From: Sporothrix humicola
Taxonomy: Eukaryota; Ascomycota; Sordariomycetes; Ophiostomatales; Ophiostomataceae
DNA length: 64,000 nucleotides
Direction: 5' to 3'
NCBI GenBank assembly: GCA_021396245.1
Contig: WNYE01000038.1
Coordinates: 1 to 64,000 of the forward strand
The notes under the pieces were generated by a model. That model did not search any database, was not told the DNA's origin, and was given only the letters and a program-made list of their open reading frames with translations. Position 1 is the stretch's first letter, and every line of letters starts with the position of its first letter. Shown piece by piece: positions 56,186 to 64,000 of the stretch. The position numbers and the translations under genes were made by a program.

Positions 56186-59100
56186 AGAACAGGCTCAAGA
56201 CACCGAAGACTGGGACGCGGGACGCTCGAGTGGAAACGAGTCTCTGAGATTGTGTGTTGTGTCATGATACACGAGCTCAATCATTAGCTACTGCAATCTA
56301 TACCGGCAACACGAGTCAACATTACATGCCATCTACTGTCTTTTCTTCCATCATATCTGTTACCAGAATGAATATTTTTTATGACACGGGGCTGTCTTGA
56401 AACCCCCAATGGCGCCAAGATATAAGATGTTCACAAGGCACCATCATTTTCAGTCAAAAATTTCTGTCTCTCCTCTTCTCTTGCCTGCCAGACTCTCAGC
56501 ACACGTTGTCAAGTTCGGCGTTGTTCCTGCAGCGGGCGCTAACAGAAGGAAGCGGAGGATGAGGAGGAGGGAAGATGGAAATGGATGCAGAAAAAATTCT
56601 GCAGCCTCTTGCAGGCTCCGACATTTCTCAATCCAGCCCGGGCAGGCATCCCTGATTTGATGGGCTGAAGAGACTTGGAAGCGGGCCTAGGGGAACAAAA
56701 CTAAACAAACAACTATCGGCAAAGGACACGAACTGCGCAAAAAGAGAGAAAAGGGGAACCAAAACACCTTGCTCGCAGAAATCGAAAAGGCGGACGCATG
56801 CGTGTGGAGACCCAAGAAGAACGACGGGGCTAATGGGTCTGAGGAGGTGCGACATGCAGAGAGGATCCAGAGAATGAGGCTCTTTTGCACATTTTTGGCG
56901 ATAGTGGGGGAAACAACCATCACGAAACAGGAGAACTGAGGGGAGTGGGCACGACAGCGAAGAAAAAAAAAAAAGAAAAAAGAAAGCAGGGTTTGTGATT
57001 GACTGGTGCCTCACAGGCGCCAACAATAAACAATCAACAACTTCGGGCAACCATCAAAGATGCATCTGGACCCGGGTAAAGAGAGCAAAAGTTGGGGATC
57101 GAGGCAAATGCTACCTCATACCGCACCGAATGTTGCACGCCTGTTGGGTTGGGATATGAAACAGGCGGGTATATGGAATCGATAATCAACTTCACAATTT
57201 GACAGATACGGGGTAGATCCTGGGCATTGGGCATTGCCTCTTGATGTGCTTCTCGACTCCTGCCGCTTGTTCGTGTTTTCGGTCCCCCTTCCCTTGTGTG
57301 TTTTGATATTGAGCTTTTCAAAGTTGCTTCGGACGCCTTATTGGGCATTGAATTTGGGCGTTGGCATTGGCAAGGCTGGAAGGATACGAATCAGATACGA
57401 GTTTCTTTTTATGTTGCAATACATGTCTATTTCCATTTTGACGTCTATTTTTGACGACTTTTGTTGCTATTCTTTGCCATGCCAAGTTCTCTTGTGATCA
57501 GAGACTCGAGAAAAGAGGCCACGAAATCAAAAGACGGGTATCGTGACAGATTGTGGTCGTCAACAAGAGAATCGCAATTCACAAGAAGACAGACATCACA
57601 AACGTCACCCCATATCGATTCGATGGACGCACACCCCTGTCGACAAGAGAGCCGCCTCAACCAGATTTTGGCATTTTGCTACCCTCCACCCTCCTCTCTC
57701 ACGAGCCTCTCTCTGTCCTCTGTGTCTCCCAAATCCGAAAAGGCGGACATTGTGCTCGAAAAAAATGCGTTTGCCTTGCATGATGCAGATTCTCGTCGAC
57801 AGGGGTGGCTGTCCTTTTGGCCTGTCAGAACGCAGCATCCGGCCCAGCTCTCCACAAATCTGCACAAAACTGGTCAAAATTGAAGAGCAAAGCCTCTTGA
57901 AGCCACACAAACCCGTCTCGCTACTGCAGCCGGCCCCCCTCTTTGCATAGATTCCCAGCGATTTGCAACAACCCTCGGTGTTAGCGACACCGCCAATCCA
58001 GGCACCACTTTATTTTTTTGGTGGAGTTTGAAAGACAGCAGATGTTTACGACATTTTCCCATCCCCATTGAACGGCCGGTTCTCAGGCTGCCGGATTTCC
58101 TGGTGTCTGATTTGATGCGGACGAGCGACCCGGGGGACCCACTGACGAATCACTATCCGCCTTTCCCGTTTGCATCATTGATTGTCTTTGTTTTCTCTTT
58201 GCACTTCCCTTGTTGTTTTTTTACGAGTTTTAATCAAAAGAGGTAGGAGAAATATGCCAAAGTGGAAAATACGTGCATGAAGCTGAATGAGGACACACAT
58301 GTTGGAGACACTAAGACGAGAGAGGAAAGGGAAGGGGTCGGTTTCTCTTGGGATCTCTCCCAAAAGCAAAAGGCGGAGGGCAAGCCACAGTGGGAAACAT
58401 GGGATACCCACTCACCTGCACCACAGGCCCCGCCTTCACTGTCAAGACCCATTGCTCCATTTTGGATAAGGCTGTGGTGGAGGGGACAGTCGTGGTAGTC
58501 TTTTCTGTGTTTGCTATTGACTGGTGACGGATGGAAGTTGAGAGACAGAAATGGAATTGAAAACTCTTCAAAACTTGGGGGCACAACATGCATCTCGTTA
58601 CAAAGGATCCAAATATGCCGGAGCAAACGACAAGAAGGGCATGCTAGTTGCACCTTTTGCCTTTTTTTTTTTTTTTTTTTTTTGCGTTTTGCACTTTAAC
58701 AGTTCGTGGTTGGTTGTGCACGCGTTCACGGGCTTTGAACATCTCGACGCGTTGGTGTCCCGTCATTCATCACCCGATGCAGGATCATTTTCACCGTGTT
58801 GCATCGTTTGGATGTATTGGAGGCTTGTTGGTTACAGTTGGATTTTGTCCCTTTCTGTTGGTCGTTTGGATCTCTGGATGTTGTGTCTCGAACGTTCCCA
58901 CTTCTCTTTGTTTGATTGTCTCTCTTCATTGATCCTCCACAGCCCCCCTGGTTGTTCTTCGGCAGTTTTGACTGTTGTGCATGTTGTTTTCGGTGTTCAA
59001 TATGGCGATCGGACCTTTTCTTCTTTCTTCCTTTTTGCAGTCGGTCCTCCCTTGCATCTTGATATTGATTGCACTTTGTTGTGCCTCTTTGGTTAACTAC

Positions 59101-62100
59101 GACGGACTTGTGATGGACCGTTCCAGGGCCCTAGTCAAAACAAGCATTGGTACGGAATACGATATCATCTCAATGGTCGTCCTGCTGCTGTTCACTTGCC
59201 ATCTGCAAGTTTGGGCCTCGACACACCGAACTCTTTGCCGAACGGCCCCCTGTTCATCGAGAGGATGGAGGGTCACACAGGCTGAAAGTGATGCATCGAA
59301 ATAGGTGGTCTGGGAATATACGAGGAAGTGGGGGTGCGGCCGGTGACGAACGTTATGGTCTTCGGTGATGTGGCCACTTCCTACTTTCTGTCATTTGGAT
59401 ACGATACGATGTGCAGAGTCTGTGACCAGTTGAGAGGGTCCAAGGGACCAGTCAGGGCCCGATCCAGGTTGTGGGGATTCTATTGCATTCTTTCAGCCTC
59501 CTTTTGGCTCTTTTTGCGTGTCGCTCAACCGAAACTTCAGCACGGCACGACAAGACACGACACGACCACGCCCGCGCCCATTGACATCCATTGACATCTT
59601 GGCCTGTGACTTTTTGTCTCGTGTCCCTCGTCTTGTCCGTTGTGGTTGTTTGCTTCCGTCTTCTCTTTGTTTCTCTCATAAAATCTCAACGTGAACAGAT
59701 GCCAGCAACGCCGAATGGCTAATGCAGGGGCACTGAGTGCATGCAGCAGGGCGGATGAAATGCGACGCGACAAAAGGGCAAAAAACCGATGCGGCTTTGT
59801 TTGTTTGCTTGTTTGTTTGGATATCAACGGCCCACTGACTGTTGGCTGGATGAGACTTGACAGGGCGAGTGGTGAAGACAGAGGAGGGACACAAGAGGGT
59901 GTGTTGTTGCTGCAGTTTGGCCTGAGGGAGTGGGTGTGCATGTTTGGTTCGGTGCCGGAGGAGTTGACAGACAAGACACACAACACAGAAAGAGAGACAC
60001 AGAAACGTAGAAAGATAGGGATGGCGGACCAGGCCAGACTCCAACAAAAAGGTTAAATTCGATACCACTCACTGTAAACATTTTCAATGTGGTTCGTTTC
60101 CTAATTCGGACAGCTGTGCGAGCAGCCAAGGGAATAAGCAATAAGGCAGGCAATCTTTTCTGCTTTTGCAGGTCTGATGGCCATCGCAACTTTTGAAATC
60201 AAATCCTAATTCAAAGAATCAAAATCAAACAGAAACAGAAACCGAAATTGAATCCAAAAGACTTTGAATCGGGAAGATGAAAAAAGAACCGGGAGAAACG
60301 ACAGGACGATCCGGCGAAAACGCAACGCCATGAGGAAAAAGATGGGAAAAGATGCCGGATGTAGTCGGGAGATTGCCCTGTCGGTCAGTGACCCAGGCCA
60401 GATGACCACAAACCAAACCGGGGGAATATCGTAGATGCACCCTTGATGCACCCTTTTTGAGGCTGTGGCAGAATAGCATCGACAACATTGAGGGACAACT
60501 GAGCTGTACGAGTACGATGCAGGGCAACCAACAAGACACAGTAATCTACGTCGTATCAGTATTGCCGATTCCTGTCTTCCCAATGGACGGGGTGGTTTCT
60601 CTTGTGCGGCGCAATGCTGCATGTGTACAGCCGACCAGTGCACCACACCGTGGAAGAAGCGAAAAGACAGTATGCAAACAAGCAAACAAGCAAACAAAGC
60701 AATATGGGAAAACAGACGAGATGGGAGGCTTCCCCCACGCGATTAAACCAGTCGGGTCGCGGCTAAAGACTCCTCCATAGCGCCAGGGAGAGTGGGAAAG
60801 CCACGATCTGCCCGCCCCGTTTGCCGTTGACTCAGTTCAAGATGGTGGCCCCAGACAGATCCAGACAAATAGCAATTGGAAAAGTGACAATCAAAACATG
60901 GTCTGCACCCAAAATTAAAACACGGACGACAAAAGCCAGTCAAGAAAGCCCTTACCTTTCAAGAAGGGGGCTTCAAAACAGCCGGCGTGGATGAGGCCAA
61001 ACGGACGCCGCCCTGCACCAGTTAGTCATATCTGCATGACACAGCCAAAAGAGTCAGGGCTGCCGGCCGTAATGCGGGTGGTTCTGGTTGACCGTAGATA
61101 CGGAGTCAATAGTAGTTGAGCACATTGAAACCGTCAATGAGGACAGATATCGAATCGAATCAAACGGATCAATCGGCCACGATTCTTTCTTTGGGCAGAT
61201 TGTGTCTTCTTGCCGTCCTTTTTGGATTTGACGTGGCCTTGTCAACTAGGCTCGAGGTTAAGGTAAAGACCGACTGGTGCCATGTTGCGGACATGTTGGC
61301 GTTTCGCGGTCAGATTTCAGCTCGTATTACGGAGAGTTTTTATGGTGGTGGTCGACAGGAAACAGGAAATGGAAAATGGAAGAAAAGCAAGGAGACAAGG
61401 GATTAAGGTGTTGTTGGGTGACGGCCAAAAAAAAAGCTTAAAACCGCACTGTGCCCATTGATGGCGTCCGGGATTGGCGGCTCGCGGTGTGCATTTGTCA
61501 GGCGGACAACAAAGGCAGGCGCAATGGACAGTTTTGTGTGGACAGAATGTGAGAGAAAAGCAAGGAAGGAGCCACCGACCCGTGAGAAAACAGTGAGAAA
61601 AATGCGAATAGTGCGAAAAGATAGCGAGAAAGAGCGAGCCACAGCGGCCGGAGTCGCCAGAAATACGCGCCAAAACAGAATAGTATGTAGAAACAGGGGG
61701 GGCATTCTAGCGCCAACGATTGTCACTTTTTGAGCCCCTGTGGCCCCCTGGGTTCCCTGGGCGGACAGCGAAGCAATCATCGGCCGGAGAAAACGGTTGC
61801 CTCCCACGTCTTTCCCAGGAGACCGTGCGAGAGTTAAGCATCATTATCGCGCACTGCTCTTATGTCACCATAACTCTGCGCCAAAGCCACTCCAAGACAA
61901 AAATAAGATACAGCAAAACACGACCAATACAGCCAATCCCGTCCTCCCGTCCTCCGCGGCGCAGTCAGCCTGGCGATCGACAGCCCCAAAAAGAGCGCCA
62001 ACAAACAGAGACCCGCCAAAAGACTCCAAAAGACTCCCAAAAGTCCGCTCTCTCACAGTCGTCTCAGTTTGCGCATCAGTGTGTCTCGTCCATTTTTTCT

Positions 62101-63849
62101 TTTGTTTCTGCCTGTCTGTTGTCTGTTTACACTGTGCACAGCAATAGGCTCAAAATATTTCCTGCCTTGCCGTTTCGATGATGAGATCGTGCTTTTTATC
62201 GCCAAAATCTGCCTCTCGTTCCTTTTGTGCTCCGTTTCTGGTCCCCATTTCCCCTGAATTTTTGTGCTCCCGCTCTCTTTTATTTCTCTGCCTTGGACCA
62301 TGCTCACCGAGCTTATTCTCAGAAAGGACAAGCGAACTTGCCCAAGCGTTGTAAGACCAGAAAACAAAGTGCCCGTTCACATATCCGCAAATACAAACAC
62401 TGTACCACACGCATTGTCGCACTATCCGCACTGTACGAGTAAAGTGGTCTGGCGCCAGTCCCTGGTTCCTTCCTCACCAAACGCGCAGCGTCAGAGAAAG
62501 GACTTTGGACCCACTCGTGGCTCTTGCCCAGTCCCTAAGGATTCCGCCTATGGAGGCGTAGTCGCTCGGCGCTAGTCCGTTTCTAGATCAATTTTAGGCA
62601 ACCACGTTCAAACGCCCCCCATATGTCGCCCATCGTCCGCTCGCTTTTCCCAACGTCGCCGGCCTCGATTCTTCCTCTCCTTTTCCCACTTTCATGTCAA
62701 TTCCCAACATCCAACGTCCAACGTCTCTTCCACAGTTCACTCAGGCACTGTTGTAGCGAGGCCAACAACCCAGCGGAGCCTGTTGTGAGAGCAAACGACC
62801 ACGAGAAAACCATTCGTTTCCCGCCTCTTTTATTCGGCCTCATTTCTTCTTTTTGCCTCATCTGTCTCTCCTCTTTCTGCCTTCTTTTTACCCTCACGGT
62901 CCATCGTCATATTCACGCGTCGTGCATTGCATCGCTTGCCCACCTGCCCAGTGCTCAGTGTCCAGTGCTCAGTGCCCAATTCAATCACTCGACGAACCTG
63001 CCGCCGCATCCACCCGGCAGCCTTTATCCAAAACAAAACAACAAAACCTGCTTTCAGCATCGTCTGTTCAATCTGCTCGTCTTGCCGTTCGCGAACCCAT
63101 CGTTGCGAACCATCGACAAACTCAATCCTCGCGTGCTCTCCGGACCCAACCGAGTCCGCAGATTCCACGACCACGAGGGCCCAAAGTCCTAGAGATTCCG
63201 AGTTGAAGTAAGAACTTGCCCGATCTTCACTTGCCCCCTTTCCACTTCCATCTTCCCTACGTCTTCCTCATCCTCCATATCCCAATCCCCATCCTGTCCT
63301 GTATTGTCCTGTCTTGCCTCCTTCCATCTCGTCCATCTTCCATCCCCGTCCATCTATCTGCCTTCTCTCGCCGTCACATCTTCCCCTTCCCCTAGCGTGA
63401 ACCCAGACCGCAAGCCGCCGCCTTGTGAGTCACAGGCCTCATTCTCGTCAACTTTCCTCTCCATTCATTCGTCTCTTGAGCTCCATGCACCCCATCTGCT
63501 CCATCATACAACATCCTAGCCCTCAGTCATTGCATCACTTTTCCGCCAGTCTAAGCCCAAAAGCAAAAGACCCGATTCCTCTCTTCTTCACTCGAGCCTC
63601 GAAGTCGTATTCGACCAAAGTCACTGACCACAAACAGGCTCTGCTTGCATTATCTTCTATCTCGTCTCTCCCTCTCCTTGACCCCACCCGGACAAGGACA
63701 AAGAGCAACAAGATCCACTGGGTACAGGACTCTCTTCAGCCTTCTCTGAAAAGTTTCCTGCCGCACCCCCCTTTCGTTACATCTTTTTATCATTTGTTAT
63801 AAACCTGGCTCGATCCCGCCTCGTTCCCCCCCCAGTCCCATCCTTCATC
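56186..63849. other. 7.6-kb gene desert before the terminal gene
   Basis: No gene supported on either strand. Frames at 58551-59096 and 60206-60697 are interrupted by a T20 run or have no coding character. Short AAACAAGC-type repeats occur at about 59797 (as GTTTGCTT) and 60672. From 63200 to 63780 the plus strand is CT-rich and contains splice-like sequences (GTAAGA at 63208, GTGAGTC near 63424, CTAG near 63398), so part of it is probably a long, possibly spliced 5' leader. Confidence 0.5.
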
Positions 63850-64000
63850 ATGTCTTCTCCATCTTCATCCACCCTTTCTACCAACCCTCGTCGTGTCCCG
63901 GTGACTCGACTTGGTTCTCCTGGCTCTGGTCATGGCCTGAGTCTTAAGACCAACATCATGCTCCGCAAAGGCGCAACTTTCCACTCGCCTACAAGCCCTG
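63850..64000 (+). CDS. Partial gene, N terminus only, cut by window end
   Basis: ATG at 63850 opens a frame that runs off the window after 50 codons. The peptide is Ser/Thr/Pro-rich and basic (MSSPSSSTLSTNPRRVPVTR, then SLKTNIMLRKGATFHSPTSP), with no signal peptide or membrane segment. The long upstream desert and CT-rich leader are typical of fungal regulatory genes, so a transcription factor or signalling protein is possible. That is inference from context. I do not recognise the protein. Confidence 0.65.
   Translation, partial: MSSPSSSTLSTNPRRVPVTRLGSPGSGHGLSLKTNIMLRKGATFHSPTSP

Noticed and set aside
58551..59096. Plus-strand open frame of 181 codons
   Set aside because: Runs through a T20 tract translated as poly-Phe; the flanks have no coding character.
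59797..60700. Inverted GTTTGCTT / AAACAAGC repeats about 870 bases apart
   Set aside because: Simple short repeats without extended homology, target duplication or terminal structure; not convincing as a mobile element.

Overview
The window looks like nuclear DNA of a filamentous ascomycete (Pezizomycotina; a Sordariomycete is my best guess from the gene set, not proven). Genes are split by short introns of about 53-104 bases with GT...AG ends and CTAAC-like branch points. Coding regions prefer C-ending codons. Many start codons lie downstream of pyrimidine-rich tracts. The only RNA gene I can support is a tRNA-Lys(CTT). There are no operons, ribosome-binding sites, CRISPR arrays or insertion sequences of bacterial type.

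Layout. 1-2.1 kb: a small protein of dimeric alpha-beta-barrel appearance. 2.1-6.9 kb: AT-richer spacer with a mariner-like miniature inverted-repeat element. 6.9-7.7 kb: a Kre9/Knh1-like GPI-anchored cell-wall protein. 10.0-10.7 kb: a secreted CVNH lectin-fold protein, convergent with a seven-TM PTH11-like receptor (11.0-12.8 kb, minus). 15.9-21.2 kb: a full-length ABCC transporter. 21.2-25.1 kb: spacer with hairpins and an orphan TATA box. 25.1-26.1 kb: a Cys-rich gene with well-formed introns but an in-frame stop, probably decayed. 26.1-34.8 kb: gene desert except for the tRNA. 34.8-36.0 kb: a Myb/SANT-like nuclear protein. 38.4-43.8 kb, all minus: cytochrome P450, a small membrane protein, and a RidA/YjgF deaminase. 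45.5-47.9 kb: protein O-mannosyltransferase of the Pmt4 type. 48.6-50.8 kb, minus: a long low-complexity protein. 52.2-53.5 kb: a Cys/Pro-rich protein. 54.2-56.2 kb: an F-box-like protein. 56.2-63.8 kb: a second gene desert, upstream of a gene cut by the window end (63.85 kb).

The genes are not one pathway. A loose cell-surface theme exists: a Kre9-like GPI protein, a secreted CVNH protein, a PTH11-like receptor and Pmt4, which O-mannosylates Ser/Thr-rich and GPI-anchored proteins of the Kre9-like type. The ABCC pump and P450 would suit detoxification, but they lie far apart with no sign of a biosynthetic cluster.

Most worth a second look: the RidA gene, with a predicted leaky-scanning mitochondrial/cytosolic pair of starts and a 14-base microexon; the mariner-like nested inverted repeats; the over-represented TACGGAGTA motif; and the stop-containing Cys-rich gene. 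All gene models were derived by eye from splice signals and reading-frame continuity; no database search was possible.
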